Shown: positions 21,100-33,219 of the stretch, piece after piece
How the letters are laid out: each line of letters starts with the position of its first letter
Numbering within the stretch: the first letter of the stretch is position 1
From: Cristatella mucedo
Lineage: Eukaryota; Bryozoa; Phylactolaemata; Cristatellidae
Reading direction: 5' to 3'
DNA: 41,500 bases
Assembly (NCBI GenBank): GCA_009760855.2
Contig: WPIO01000001.1
Span: 16,591,001-16,632,500, forward strand
Position numbers and translations under genes: made by a program
The notes under the pieces: model-generated
Told to the model about the DNA's origin: nothing
Database searches by the model: none
What the model saw: only the letters and a program-made list of their open reading frames with translations

Positions 21100-21640
21100 T
21101 GTCGAAAAGTGAAGCTTTATCTTAAGAGTGCAGCTGCTACGCTCCCTTTTATTTCCTTAGCATCGTGCTTCAGATTAAGTTTGAGAGTTTGCCACACAAG
21201 GTCTGACGCATTGCTCTTAGCGTGCGAAAAGTGTTGATTAAAGACTGGTAATAGCATAAGCTAAATAGTTTTCTGCTTATGTGATGCTGGGAAGTTCAAT
21301 TTCCCAGATCTGCCGCTTCATGGCTTAATGCAACAATACAGAAAAGAACATCCCGTAAAACTCACTACCTTGTGGTACTTTTACCTGCGCATGTATTGCT
21401 AGAAATTATCAAACCACCTGATGGAGGAAGTCAAGGCTAAAATAGAGGAATGCCCCAACTAGCGGATACAGTGGTGCACAATCGTAAAATGTGTACTAAT
21501 TAAAAGTGAGGCGACTATATTTAAAGGAACGGTTAGTGCCTAGAGAGCTCATGACATATTAAACACTTATATGACGCATCACTTCAAAAAAGTTAAAGTA
21601 ATAGCTGGACCTTTACCATATTAGCCGTGCTCAGGGGTGC
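21100..21640. other. Unassigned DNA
   Basis: No open frame of note and no repeat recognised. Confidence 0.35.
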
Positions 21641-21648
21641 AAGGACCA

Positions 21649-21795
21649 TGCCGAGCTGGTTTCGCCCATTGGTTAAGGTGCTCGCCCCGACCGTGGTCTG
21701 GTCTAGGTTGTGGTCTCGAGCCCCTGGGCATATGTCAAGCCCCTTGAAAGAGATTAAGTTCTCTTAGGGCGCTATACAAATGATTTATGTTTTGT
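21649..21795 (+). mobile_element. tRNA-derived SINE, family 1
   Basis: Starts GCCGAGCTGGT, A-box-like GGTTAAGGTGCTCGCCCCGACC, B-box-like GTCTCGAGCCCC, then GGCATATGTCAAGCCCC and the tail AGAGATTAAGTTCTCTTAGG plus GCGCTATACAAATGA. The 3' 25 bases nearly equal the LINE A stem-loop at 13755-13785. Confidence 0.88.
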
Positions 21796-21799
21796 ATAT

Positions 21800-22270
21800 T
21801 TTAAAGCTAAGAATTCGCTAAGGGGATGTATCTTAGAGGGAACTGAACTTAGACATAACCAACCAATCACAGCTCGCCGCACGCCCCGTCTGGCCGGCTT
21901 CCGGGCGCTGCTACCTTCCAGCCCACTGCCCGGCCTCCGAAGAAGTACAAGCTTGATCTAGTGCTAAGTATGATGACAATTAATTGCATTCTTTTTGAAA
22001 AGCTGCATTAGCGTGCAAGCTGAGAATACACCGTAGGGTAGGCGTGCTTATTTTTATGACCACATCGCAGATATCATCGGAAGAATTTGAACTGGAGCGT
22101 AGGCGGGCAGCTCGATCGTCGGATGAAATATAGCGTTCGGGCCATATACAAGCGTGATTCTGTAAAAATAGCCTTCCTTTAGGTGCACTCTAAATATGAA
22201 TTTGTTCTAAAGCCCCATTTATGTAGCAGTAAAAGAGACTTGGGGCTTACTTTCTGCTTTCAGCAGGCAA
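21800..22270. other. Unassigned DNA
   Basis: Nothing recognised. Confidence 0.35.
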
Positions 22271-22274
22271 TACA

Positions 22275-22350
22275 GGATTTTCCGCTGTGGGGCTCGCCCC
22301 ATGACCGAGTCGCGAGGTTCGGGCAACTTACCGCTGGGTTAGCGTAATGT
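22275..22350 (-). mobile_element. tRNA-like SINE head, diverged
   Basis: On the minus strand it has GCTAACCCAGCGGTAAGTTG (A-box-like), GCCCGAAC, then GGGGCGAGCCCC where a B-box is expected. It resembles SINE family 1 heads but no LINE-like tail follows. Confidence 0.35.
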
Positions 22351-22581
22351 ATTTGAGTAAGACAGAGGCTCGTTAACCTAATGTGTTTGATGTAGGTGGT
22401 GGCTCCTTATAAGTAATTCAGTTAATTATAGGGAGCTAAGCCAAATGAAACGAAGCAGGACTCTCGTCCTCGGCTCAGCAGCCGTCATAGTAAGACCGTA
22501 GAACAGGATGCCGCAAACATGAGCTCATACGTCTGCATCTCTGCCCTGCCGCTGAGAAAGGAATCAAAATATGTTTCCATG

Positions 22582-22641
22582 AACAGAAGCAGCGGCAGCA
22601 GCAGTAGCAGCGGCAGCAGCGGCAGCAGCAGCAGCAGCTGC
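22582..22641. repeat. CAG/CGG-rich trinucleotide tract
   Basis: Interrupted (CAG)n with CGG and TAG variants. It gives Ser-rich and Leu-rich frames on the two strands; no flanking protein motif supports a gene. Confidence 0.9.
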
Positions 22642-23149
22642 AAGACTTTGCCACATGCTAGCGTCTTAGAATTATTTTCAGGACTGGTTTCACTGTTTGT
22701 CTGAATCCAGCGTCGCTGCCAGATCCAGCAAGATGGCTGCCTTGAACATGGGCGAGTAGCTGCCACGCTGAAAACTGTTTCTAGGGACTATTCATATTAT
22801 TATTCTTGTAATCTGACACTAGTTGTTTCGTTTTGATTTCAAAGATTCAAGTGCACCATTAGCATGGAAGCAGTGGCTTAGCCAAAAATCCGTGTAGTTT
22901 TTGCATCAAGTCCGAAACAATCTAATTGTCACGAGTCTGCGACGACTAGCACGCGCTGCATGTTTGCGGCACAGGACTTACTCACGCAACGGCATCTTCT
23001 CTCTGGCTGCCGACTGTGACGAATTCTCTCCAGCCACCTTGCTCTGCTGCTTCCATACTACTAACTTCTCCAACGATCCTTCAACGACTCAGTCGCGCCT
23101 CTCACTTTTTTCCAGTTGCATAAGAAGTCTTGAAGGCTACCGTATGCTT

Positions 23150-26056
23150 GGCTGAAATCGATAAACTGCCCGACAATTAAAGACGCTACTCCATCTGGTT
23201 TCTCGTTCTTTCACACTCCTGGATCAATCAAAACTGGAGGTGGAGTTGCTATTATCGTGCGCTCGAAATTCAACTTCAAGCCATTTGCGGTACCCTCGAA
23301 GCAGTCTTTTGAATCGATTGTCTTGGTCTCACCCGAAAACAAGCTACCGATAGTGGCAGTAGTCTATCGCCCTCCAGGTACCAAATCCTCCTTTATCTCA
23401 GATTTCTCCGATCTCATTTCGATTCTGTGCGCAAGAAATCGATCCTTCCTCGTTATGGGTGATTTCAACGTTCACTTTGATAACTTATCTGATGCTTTCA
23501 GCACCGAATTTCGTGCATTGACTGACTCGTTGTCTCTTGCGGCTCATGTGCATGGCCCTACCCACATCAAGGGTCACACACTCGACCAGATTTTCTCATA
23601 CAACTGCACTTTGTCATCACCAATTATTACCAAATCCTGCTTATCTGACCACATGCAGATCTCATTCAATCTACAGTGTGTGCCCAAATCCTCATCTAAA
23701 GTAACCTGTGAATCGCGAAACCTCAAGACCCTTGACATCGATGCTGTCCAAGCGAGAATATCTGCTTCACCTCTGCTGCTCAATCCTCCCTCCGATCTGT
23801 CATCATTGGTAGATAGCTACAACACGACACCAGCTGACACGCTCGACGAGTTTGCACCTCTGACAAAGCGCACTGTGCGCCCCCCGCCCAGACGGCCTAT
23901 GGTTTACCACAGACATTAAACTAGTCAAGTCTACTAAACGAAAGCTTGAAAAAGCATACAAAAGATCCGGACTAACTGTCCATCGACAGGCATATGAAGA
24001 CTACTGTAGGTCATACCAATCGATCCTGGCAAAGGTCAAGTCTAGCTTCTATAAAAAATTGTTGAATCACAGATGCACAATCCAAAAATGCTGATGTCGA
24101 CGATCAACCATCTCCTCAACCGCTCCCAGATTAGCTCCTTACCTGATGATCCTTGTGATGATCTAGCCGATCTCTTCTCTCGATTCTTTGTGCAGAAGAT
24201 AGACAAGATCAGGGAATCCATCCCTGTGATGACAACCTCACCACTAGAATGCTGTTCCTCGGTTCCTGGCTGCACCTCAATGTCTGCATTTAAGCAGGTC
24301 ACTAGTGATCTAGTCCTAAAGTTCGTATCTCAATCAAAGAAGACAACAAGTCCTCCTGACCATATTCCTACTGTCCTGCTCATACGTTGCATTGATCTGC
24401 TGCTGCCATGCATAACTAACATTATTAATATGTCATTAGCCTCAGGTCATGTCCCAGCACCTTTAAAAATGTTGTCAGGCCACTTTTTAAGAACTTAAGC
24501 AACTACCGCCCAGTCTCCCTTCTACCATTCCTATCAAAGACACTGGAACGGGTCGTGGAGGACCAGCTGAACTCATATATCGAAACCTCACACCTTGCTA
24601 GTAAGTTCCAGTCTGGCTTTAGGGCTAATCACTCCACAGAGTCAGCATTGCTTAGGGTGTACAACGACCTACTTAATAATGCAGACATGCGTAGAGTGTC
24701 TCTGCTTGTTTTGCTTGATCTTTCGGCAGCTTTTGATACCATAGATCACAAAGTTCTTCTAGAGTGCCTCTCATCTCGCCTGGGTTCAGATCCTATCTCA
24801 GTGGGAGACTCCAGAGTATTGACGTGAATGGACAAATATCATTTGAAGTACCTTTGAAATATGGAGTACCTCAGGGCTCCGGGCTAGGTCCGGTTCTTTT
24901 CATGGCTTATACTCTCCCTCTTGCTGATGTGATTGCCAAGCACAATCTAGGCTTTCACTTCTATGCGGATGACACTCAGTTGTACCTTTGCTTCGATCCC
25001 TCCCAGCCTTCGAGCACCTCAAATTCTCTCAACTCACTTGCTGCATGCATTGATGACATTCGCACATGGATGGCAGCAAATTTTCTAAAACTTAACGATG
25101 ATAAAACTATCTTACTAGTTATGGGCAAACCCAGTGTGATTCAGAGATTGGAAAGGCTGACTCAAAATTGGCTCTGCCAGCATATCTCCTGTTGAATCAG
25201 CTCGAAATCTAGGTGTCATGTTCCAAATCGAACTCTCGTTAGACGACCATATCAGCTCCACAGTCAAATCCGCCTATTTTCAGCTTCCTAACATTGCTAA
25301 AATTCGGGCTTGTTCAGATAAGGATACCACGTCCAAGTTGGTCCATGCATTCGTGACATCCCGTCTCGACTTCTGCAACTCACTGCTTACTGGCCTACCA
25401 GCATGTGCGATCAGGCGATTGCAGCTGGTGCAAAACTCCGCAGCTAGGCTTGTCTGTTGTGAGCGTCGCAGTTGTCACATTACTCCACTTCTTACCGACC
25501 TGAACTGGCTACCAGTCAAGGAACGGATTGACTTCAAGGTTTTGTCGCTCACTTTTAGGTTCCTTCATTCTATGGCTCCAACCTATCTCTCCGATGTATT
25601 ACCTCACCAGGCCAAGCATCATTCCACCCGATTTTCAGAATCCAACAGTCTACAAATACCTCGTACAAAACTCAAATCCTTTGGAGACCGTGCATTTAGT
25701 TCGTATGCTCCCAAAGCCTGGAACTCCCTCCCGACCTGCGTCAGAACATCCCCTGACCTGACCACATTTAAAAAGAACTTGGAAACACATCTAATTAGGA
25801 CAGCATTTAGTGGGTCCCTGTGATTCGTCCTTGATGTGCTTATGCGTGCTGACACTGTGCATGCTGTTACTAACCACATTTACGGGCTGACCCTGTGCAT
25901 GTCACCCCTAACTATGTTATTCATTTTGTTTGTTTTTCAAGCATGATTTTACTTACCATTCAATTGCATTTCCCTTTGCGGCAAATGCAAAGCGCCTAGA
26001 CAGAGATTGAGTTCTCTGAGGGCACTTTATCAAGTGCATTATTATTATTATTATTA
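23150..26056 (+). mobile_element. LINE family A, longest copy: endonuclease + RT, broken
   Basis: Begins inside the APE-type endonuclease: FSFFHTPGSIKTGGGVAIIV (~23200), VAVVYRPPGT, LVMGDFNVHFDN (~23450), HTLDQIFS and LSDHMQI (~23650), the usual closing motifs of this domain. After a linker come the RT motifs: [13 protein letters not shown] (~24505), [46 protein letters not shown] (~24960), and the C-terminal LPACAIRRLQLVQNSAARLV and APKAWNSLPTC. The tail has the stem-loop (25991-26030) and (ATT)n (26038-26055). Breaks: frameshifts near 23180, 23900, 24063 and 24480, a 25-base deletion at ~24787 and a 2-base deletion at ~25162, judged against 12328-13830. The 5' part and any ORF1 before 23150 are not recognisable, although 22900-23150 may belong to it. 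Not autonomous. Confidence 0.93.
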
Positions 26057-26059
26057 TAT

Positions 26060-26740
26060 GGCGGCAGAACTAGCTGGTTTGTAATTTGGATGAGCTAGCT
26101 ATTAGGCTCCCAAGTGCTAGCTCAATTCTGAAGTAAGTATCGGAGGGTCGGTATTAATGGAGATGCTGTGCAAATGTCTGGCTAGTATTACTACCCTTCC
26201 CAAACAAAATAGTCTTACGGTCATATTGGTTGCCCTTAAAATTACCAATTTAATCAACGGTCAACTCTCTTACCACCATGACCAGCGTTTGCTGCGAAGT
26301 GAGGTTGAACTGCTTTAAGTGATCGGCTTTCTACAGGAAGAAACCCCACCGGCCCTATTTGGTCTTTCGGTATGGAACTGGCGTAAGAAATGTGTGTTAA
26401 ATCGCGCCAGTATTCTGCCATCACTTCTGCCCTTGGATAAAACGAGGCAACTGCCCGCTGCACTGTCGCCCGAAGAGTTATCTGTTGACGCCCTGAGCTC
26501 GTCATATGTCGTCAGGAGCACGCGAACCTGCTTCTGATGCTGCTGCTACATCAGAATCTGTTTCCTCGATGCTTTCCTCTGCTTCTGCTAAATTTCTCAA
26601 TTCTGACGCCGCAGCTGCGCTTGCTGCCTTTCCGTTGTTCGCTGATCTGTCACGTGATCGTGATTCGATTGGTCGGTGCTAGCTGACATCGTGGCTGCAG
26701 CTGCCGCAACCTGAGTTAAAAGACCGCTTACCAACCAGCC
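26060..26740. other. Unassigned DNA
   Basis: No coding or repeat motif recognised; short frames at 26254-26537 lie on opposite strands and overlap. Confidence 0.35.
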
Positions 26741-27031
26741 AATATGGCGTCGTTTGCTAGCAGAGAGCCAGCTCACTTCCTTCTATAGGCACAATGCCCA
26801 CTAAAAACTGGTAAAAATGGTCACCAGCTTCTGTTTGTATTTACGTTATATCAATACATTTCGATTATATCTTTCCAGCTTATGTTTTATGGTTTCGGGT
26901 AAAGTGCTGAGAAGTTGTCGGTTTTTAGGTTGAAGTTTTAAGGTTTAGTGTTAACATTTGGAAAATGTTTGGCTTTGAGATTCTGGGTATAGGTTTTAGA
27001 ATTTACCGTTTAGTTTTAAGGTTTTCGGGAG
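26741..27031 (-). repeat. Left arm of an inverted repeat
   Basis: Its reverse complement matches 33660-33955: ATAT/ATAC-GGCGTCGTTTG at the outer end, then AGCCAGCTCACTTCC, GGTCACCAGC, TATTTACGTTATATCAA, then a stretch of degenerate CTAAAACC/CCCTAAA-like units. The best match is the outer ~130 bases. It ends where the left LTR begins; its last five bases, GGGAG (27027-27031), recur after the right LTR. Confidence 0.8.
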
Positions 27032-27278
27032 TGTAGCCCGAATTATTGTCGCGAATGGCACAAAACGCCAGCCGATGAGCAACATCACCAGTTTATTCCT
27101 CCTACACACGGAGCAGGGCGAAGCACGACTCTCTTCGCCCCTCTCGCCCACCGGAGTCCCCCGACTCCCTTGGCAAAAAAAAACCACTAATCGCACGGCG
27201 CGACTGCTTACCACATCGAGTGTCACAGCCCACTCGTACAGCGATCAGGGGCAGTGTCATCAATTAACTAAAACCACA
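27032..27278 (-). mobile_element. 3' LTR of the Ty3/Gypsy-like element
   Basis: About 247 bases, bounded by TG...CA, nearly identical to 33220-33465; I count about seven substitutions and one indel. It carries AATAAA on the minus strand (27092-27097), agreeing with minus-strand transcription. The preceding five bases GGGAG equal those following the other LTR, as expected for a target-site duplication. Its inner end is followed at once by a LINE B copy and not by a polypurine tract. Confidence 0.85.
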
Positions 27279-29612
27279 TGCCCGCCTGATCTGGAGATCA
27301 ACTTACAAAGCATTGACATGGACAAGTTTTTGAAATCTGTTTGTGATGCAGGCCTTCTTGATCTGCATTCAGACTCGACCGGCAGCATCGATACCCTCAC
27401 TGATGCGATGAACATGACACTCAGGAGTGCTCTTGACAAGCATGCTCCCGTTCGCTCTCTCCGTGTTCAAAGTCGTCGAGATTCCTTTCAATTTACAAAA
27501 AAACTTAAGATGCGCCGTGTTAAGCGCAGGCTGGAACGTCGTTTCAAGAAATCGGGGTCTGAGGAAGACCTAGTCAATTTTAAAGACTTCCTTCGAGTTT
27601 ACACCCGAAAGCTTAAAAAAGCCAGGGCTTCTTTTTTCATTAGAAAGCTGAACTCCTGCCAGTCGGACACTAAACAGATTTATAAGACAGTAAACCATTT
27701 ACTGGCCAATGCTGTGAGGTCTGACTCCCCAGATTTTAAGAGCTCAGCCGAAAAGTTTTCAGCCTTCTTTAATGAAAAAACTGTGCACATCCGTGCCTCC
27801 ATTAAGCCCCCTCAGACCAAAGCAATCGCCGTTCCTCAACCTGTGACCTTTCTTAAAAGGTTCTCCGATGTTTCTGCCTGTGATGTAGCTGCTTTAATAA
27901 GGTCTAGCAAAAAGAGCTCGTCTCCTGAAGACCTTACACCTTCATCTCTGTGGTCTTCACTTGCAGACCAACTTAGCCCTGCCATAACCAAGATTTTTAA
28001 TGCTTCTTTGGAAAAAGGGGTCGTCCCAAGTCCTTCAAATCGGCAATCGTTGAACCTATTCTTAAAAAGCCTGGATTAGACACAGAGGTCCTTGCAAACT
28101 ATCGCCCAGTTTCCCTTCTTCCGTTCTTATCAAAGATTCTTGAAAAAACTGTTGCTAAGCAGCTAGTCGAACATATTGAAAATAATGGAATGTCAGAAAC
28201 ATTTCAATCAGGGTTCAAGAGGCAGCACTCTACTGAAACTGCTCTCCTCCGTGTTAACAATGACATTCTACGTGGCAACGACGACGGGAATGTCACTGCC
28301 CTAGCTCTGCTAGATCTGTCTGCTGCCTTCGACACCATTGATCACTAAGTTATGCTTGAACGATTGAGAACAACGATCGGTCTGGCAGACAAAGCACTGG
28401 CATGGTTTAAATCACACTTGTCTGATCGTGTTCAATCCGTGTCGTGTGGGGGTCAGGTCTCACACACGAGAAGGGTCATCTGTGGAGTCCCTCAAGGGGC
28501 TGTACTTGGTACCTTGCTGTTCTCCATTTATACAAAACCTCTGAGAAAAGTGATTAAGGCCCATGGAATAGGATATCACTTCTATGCTGACGATACTCAG
28601 TTGTATTTGTCATTAAAACCGTCGGAATCTGCTGCAGTAACTGAGAAACTGAATGCTCGCCTTGCCGACATTCGATCCTGGATGTCAGAAAACTTCCTGA
28701 AATTAAATGATGATAAAACCGAACTGCTGCTCATAGGAAACCCTAAGCGTGTGGCTGGATTAAAAGGCTTTGCTCTTCAAATAGGTGATGCTATTGTGCG
28801 ACCATCACCATGTGCTCGAAATGTAGGTGTCGTTTTTGACAGCTGCCTTAATTTCAAAAGCTTCATTCAGAAGATTGCTTTTATAGCTAGCCATCACATC
28901 CGATCGCTATCCAAGATTAGGTGGTGTTTCCCACAGTGGCTTGTAAAAAATTTAACTAGCTCTTTAGTTCTGTCTTGGCTTGATTATTGTAATTCCCTTT
29001 TGGCTGGGCTGTCAAAGAATGCTCCACTGCAGTGGACTTTGAGTATGGCTGCAAGGCTAGTCTTCGAGTCCCAGCGGTTTGAGCACGTGTCTCCTCTGCT
29101 GAAAGAGCTAGGATGGTTGCCGGTTGAGCAAAGGATACAGAGCAAAGTTCTTACGCTGACCCACAAGGCCCGCCACGGCTTGGCTCCTTCATACCTAGCA
29201 GAGCTGCTGCATCAGTTTCAGTCAGTTCGCGCCCTCTGGTCCTGTGTGGACAATAAATTAGCTGTCCCATTCCTCCTCTTAAACACAGTTGGTGACAGAA
29301 GCTTTAGCTCTGCAGGTCCTAGACTCTGGAACTCGCTTCCACAATTCTTACGCAACGACATCTACTCTCCAACTGCCGACTATGGCACATCTTTTTCAGC
29401 GGTCCTGAACTGCTACTTCTATGCTACTCACTACCTCAACTGCTCTCGTGACTCTGCTATGCTTCCCACTTTCTCTTTGTTTCGTGAGACGAAGTCTGTT
29501 GGCTACCGAATGCGTACCGAAAGCCGCTTAGGCTGTGAGTGCGCTATAGAAAACTCTCCTGCGTAACACCCACATGGTCTTGATGACTTTGCGGAGTTAC
29601 TGACGGAGATAC
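27279..29612 (+). mobile_element. LINE family B, longest copy (linker, RT, C-terminus)
   Basis: L2-like non-LTR element, 5'-truncated so that the endonuclease is missing. The frame to 28079 covers the linker (HAPVRSLRVQSRRDSF, FIRKLNSCQSDTKQIYKTVN). After a frameshift near 28030 come [26 protein letters not shown] and [13 protein letters not shown] followed by an in-frame stop (TAA, 28346-28348). A 404-codon frame (28352-29566) then has GVPQGAVLGTLLF, FYADDTQLYLSL (active site), KLNDDKTELLLIG, LDYCNSLLAGL and FSSAGPRLWNSLPQFLRND. It ends with GGAGATACATTCATTC, a TTCA-type tail, at about 29612. It lies between the pol gene and the 3' LTR of the minus-strand LTR element. Two breaks only, so fairly young. 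Confidence 0.92.
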
Positions 29613-29683
29613 ATTCATTCAATTAACGACGTAGCCAGAGCAGCAAGCAGCTGTTCTTCTCCACTGCTTAGGCAGCGAGAAGG

Positions 29684-32640
29684 CTAAACATTAACCACAT
29701 AGTCCTTATAGCGATCCGGCGGTCTCAGGCCACATCTTGGCCGTAGCTGTCTGCCGGGCTCGTCGTCTCTGGACATACTACCAGGGCCAGCATCGGAGTG
29801 TTCGTCGAGGAGTTCATTGGCGTTCGGCACTGGTCTGATGTCCGCTAGATGGCGGCGGATTCCATCAATTTCAATGCCAACTCCTTCTGCCGGGGCGGTA
29901 ACTGTCCCCTGAGGCCATTGAGTGGTGCAACGGGCTCCAGGGGGTTTTACGAAAGCCTGCCGACCCTGAATCAAGTCATTTCCGTCAGAGCTCTCTGTGC
30001 GAGGCTCGCGAGCCATCGGAGGTTTCCATTCGTACGAGAAAAGCTGACGGCAAGGCGATGAGCTGGCGTCCAATCCGGCGGTGGCAGAGAGATTGTACCA
30101 GTACACCATCATCATTATGTCCCGCCCACTCCGGGCTGCCATTCCTTTTATTGTTCGGTGGTTCCTCTCTACTACACCGTTTCCAGAGGACCTTTAGGCA
30201 CAGTGATACATTGCGTGTACCCCACAAAGTTGGCGAACAGCCTTCGATCGGAAAGTGGTGGAATTGTCCATTAAGAGCTGCCACGGCGGGCCCCTTTCTC
30301 TGAATATTTCGTCCAAGTGTCGGACCACCGAGGTCTCGCTCTCGTCGGGTATACGCCGCCAGATGGCAAACCTGCTGGGGCCGCTATCGACAAGTGTCAG
30401 ATACTTGACCCCGTTGAAGAAAGTAACATCAATAGCCAGGCAGCGCCAGTTGGAATATACGTCCAAATGTCCATGACTCCAAGACACTGGCGCTGTATCC
30501 ACAGACCGGCAACGCAAGCACGATTTAACAACGCATTCAGCTATCTCCCGCGTTTCGGAGATGCCGGGGAAGTAGAGCCTGGCCAGGTACAACGTACGGT
30601 CAACCCCTAAGTGATGCAAATCGTGGAACGCTCGCAGGTCTGCTTCTTGTGCTGGAGTAGCAGCTGCGAGAATCGAGATTGGCTTAAGCCACGGCTGCGG
30701 TACTCGCGTTAAGTGGTCTGCTTTGTTGTCGGCCGAACGAACCAGCTGTATTCTCATCCAAAGGTCGTACTCCTTAATTACGTCGCGTATTATTGCTGTC
30801 CGCCGTCGAGTCAATGCCTCGCCTAGACCTCGCGTACGGATTGGCTTATCACCTTCGATAAGCGATCGAAGCCACGAATGCACAGTGGCCGAGTCAGTAA
30901 ACAATTCCATATCTTGCAGGCCCCAGGCCAGGGCTAAGTTTAGGCCCTTTATGACAGCCTCTAGTTCGGCCAGATTTATATGCGCTACGTCATCTGGCTT
31001 TCTAAGCCAAGAGGCATCCTCGATAGTCTGCCCTCCAATTCGCAAGCAGGCGCCTATCGCTAAGCTGCTTGCGTCGCACCATACCTGTCCGCTGGGTGAC
31101 GACGGTACACTCCACACTCCGGAAACTGGATCCTCTTTTATCACGCGTCAGCTGATCTCCTGTGCTATCCGAAGGACGTCCTCTGTAACATCGGCATCCC
31201 ATGACAGGTCTTTTGTGGCTCTCTTTACGTAGCTGCAGGCTGGTCGAAGCCATCCGGCAACGGGAAAGTGGCCCGTTAATTGTCCACACCACGAGAAAAG
31301 TTGCCTGCGAGTCGCGCGCTGAGGTAGCGGTTCAACATCGTTATCTCTGCCCCACTTAAGCTTTCCTTCATGGTCAGTGACGCGAAGCCCTAGTACGCGA
31401 CCTCCGACCAACTTTTCCGGGGGCTTAGCTTCGAGCCCGAACTGTCGTAGGAGAGAGATAACACGCTCATTCGTGACGATGTCATTGTTGGCAATTATAT
31501 CGTCCACGTATGAGTTAGTGCCTTCGCGCACCCGTGGGTCCATAGAAAGCACCTTATTTAACAGGGCGGTCATTATCTTAGGTGCTACATTTAATCCGAA
31601 GCCTAGCCGCGTAAGGCAGTACCGCCTCCCTGGTAGGCGACAACCTGGTATCTCCACAGGGAAGGGTCGACATGAAGCAGTGAATACGCTTTGCGAAGGT
31701 CGATAATGCTAACGTTACTTCCCATGCGGCGCCATGCCCAAAGTTTCTCGCTGCAAACGTCACCGTTGGCAGTGTGGCTGGAAACGTATTGGTTCAGCTC
31801 GCGGTAGTCTAAAACGGGCCGCACTTTGTCTTTGTTACTCTGGAGCACTGCCATTAGCGGCACGAGGCCTTCACACTCCCCTTTGTAGGGCTTCAGCCAG
31901 CCGAGTTGGATCCACTCTTGGATCTCCTTATCGTAGTCGACCTGCAAGTCGGCGGGCACGCGGTAAGCCTCGACGCGGTTTACCAAGGTGGGAGAAGTCA
32001 CACCGTCGGCCCAATGCCACTTTACGACCCATTTTCCGCCACGGTACACCGCCGAAAAGTCTCTGTCGGAAACACTGACGTCGCTCGACAGTGCCCCGAT
32101 TGCATTGCACCGCCCATTGAAGGTTATTACACCGCCTTCAGGGCCTATCACCACGCCTCCCAGCTGTCGCACAGCATCCATGCCAAGGAGCATATCCTAC
32201 CCCGGTACGATCTCGGATACGAGGCAGTCCAGCTCTATTGCGATGCCCTGCACAGAGCATGTCATGCAACACGCCGACCGGCAATGAGCGACTGCTCCAT
32301 TGAACGAAATTACTGGCTCGTTAACTGGATAAGACTTCGTCGAGGTGGCAAGTAGTACCGAAGATTTAGTCACGATCGACCGAGAGCAGCCAGTATCAAT
32401 GAGCGCCTTCATAATGCGACCACCGTTGAGAACATTTATTGTTGGCAGTCGAGTTGACAAGCAGGGGAATGCGCCGGTGCTATAACATGCGCTTCCCCTT
32501 ACTCGTTTTTTGGCTGCCAACGCTCCGGACATATCGCTGCTAGGTGTGAGTCGTCGCCGCATACAAAACACAGCCTTCGCTGCCTTTGCGACGAACGGCA
32601 GTCGCGACTTATGTGCCCTTCCTTTTTTTAGAAGAAGCAA
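29684..32640 (-). pseudogene. pol: pol of a Ty3/Gypsy-like LTR retrotransposon, broken
   Basis: Minus strand, domains in order. Aspartic protease ALIDTGCSRSIVT (~32390). Reverse transcriptase with RPVLDYRELN, SIIDLRKAY (motif A), TRLGFGLNVAPKIM and YVDDI (active site, ~31505). RNase H with WCDASS, LAELEA, FTDSATV and NKADHLTR, giving the D-E-D-D set. Integrase zinc finger HDLHH...CLRC (~30540), then core Asp in AIDVTF, LMDNSTTF, and Glu in VVERNH (~30150). The RT-RNase H-integrase order is that of Ty3/Gypsy and BEL types. The C-terminus (RPPDRYKDYV) stops at 29684. Breaks: stop at 32197, frameshift near 31640, stops at 31148 and 30194. The D-to-E spacing in integrase is about three residues short of the usual. 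It lies in another frame from gag and overlaps it. A purine-rich GTGGAGAAGAACAG (minus, ~29655) may be the polypurine tract. Confidence 0.92.
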
Positions 32641-33203
32641 AAGCGCTTCCGTGGAGTCGGGCGAGAGCCTGTAGCTCCTAGTGCCTCAGCAGCGGCCGCG
32701 TAGCTCGGCTCCTGGCAACTCATTAGCGCTCGAGCCTTCTCAACGACCTCAGACATCGCCATCTTGTCGAGCGCACACGCTGCGCGTAGCTGCTTTCGGA
32801 TGTCATCTGGAAGCCCGGTGACGAAAGCGCATTTTATCAAGTCATCCTTCGCAGCCGCACTCACCAATCCGGCCAGCCGGGCCAAAATCGATGCGTATAC
32901 GTCCACTGGCTCCCCAGCTTGGAGCCGCCGTGTCGTGAGCTCCTCATAAACTTCAAATTTATCCGCCAAAAATGTAGCCAGAAGAGCCTCTTTTACGATG
33001 GTATAGTCTTTCTTCGCCTGTCCATCGATGCTTTGGTACACGGCGAACGCTCCGCCGGTTTGAAAAAGGGGCAGGAATTTGTGGCGGTCGGCAGCGACAA
33101 TACCTTGAATCTCTGCCACCAGATAAAACTTTTCAACCCAGCCTGCAAAGTCTCCGCTGCCGTCGAATTGAGTGACGACGTGGCTGAACTTTACGTTCTC
33201 CAT
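32499..33203 (-). pseudogene. gag: gag of the LTR retrotransposon, stop within the first zinc knuckle
   Basis: Starts at ATG 33203 (MENVKFSHVVTQFDGSGDFAGW), 16 bases after the LTR end. A gag-type retrotransposon domain follows (VYEELTTRRLQAGEPVDVYA, AFVTGLPDDIRKQLRAACAL). Near the end are two CCHC zinc knuckles. The first reads CFF-stop-KKEGHISRDC, the stop (32628) replacing its second cysteine. The second is intact, CFVCGDDSHLAAIC (C-x2-C-x4-H-x4-C). The frame ends at 32499 shortly after it. Pol is in a different, overlapping frame, implying ribosomal frameshifting when active. The very short leader and the lack of a TGG-type primer site next to the LTR are unusual. Confidence 0.9.
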
Positions 33204-33219
33204 TACTGCCGAAATAGCT

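Noticed and set aside
27075-28079. 334-codon frame as a host gene
   Set aside because: Its first ~68 codons are antisense LTR sequence and the rest is the LINE B linker; it is a fusion by chance of two adjoining elements.
30194-32355. Plus-strand frames opposite pol (e.g. 30723-31232, 31906-32355)
   Set aside because: They are shadows of the minus-strand pol, which carries all the catalytic motifs.
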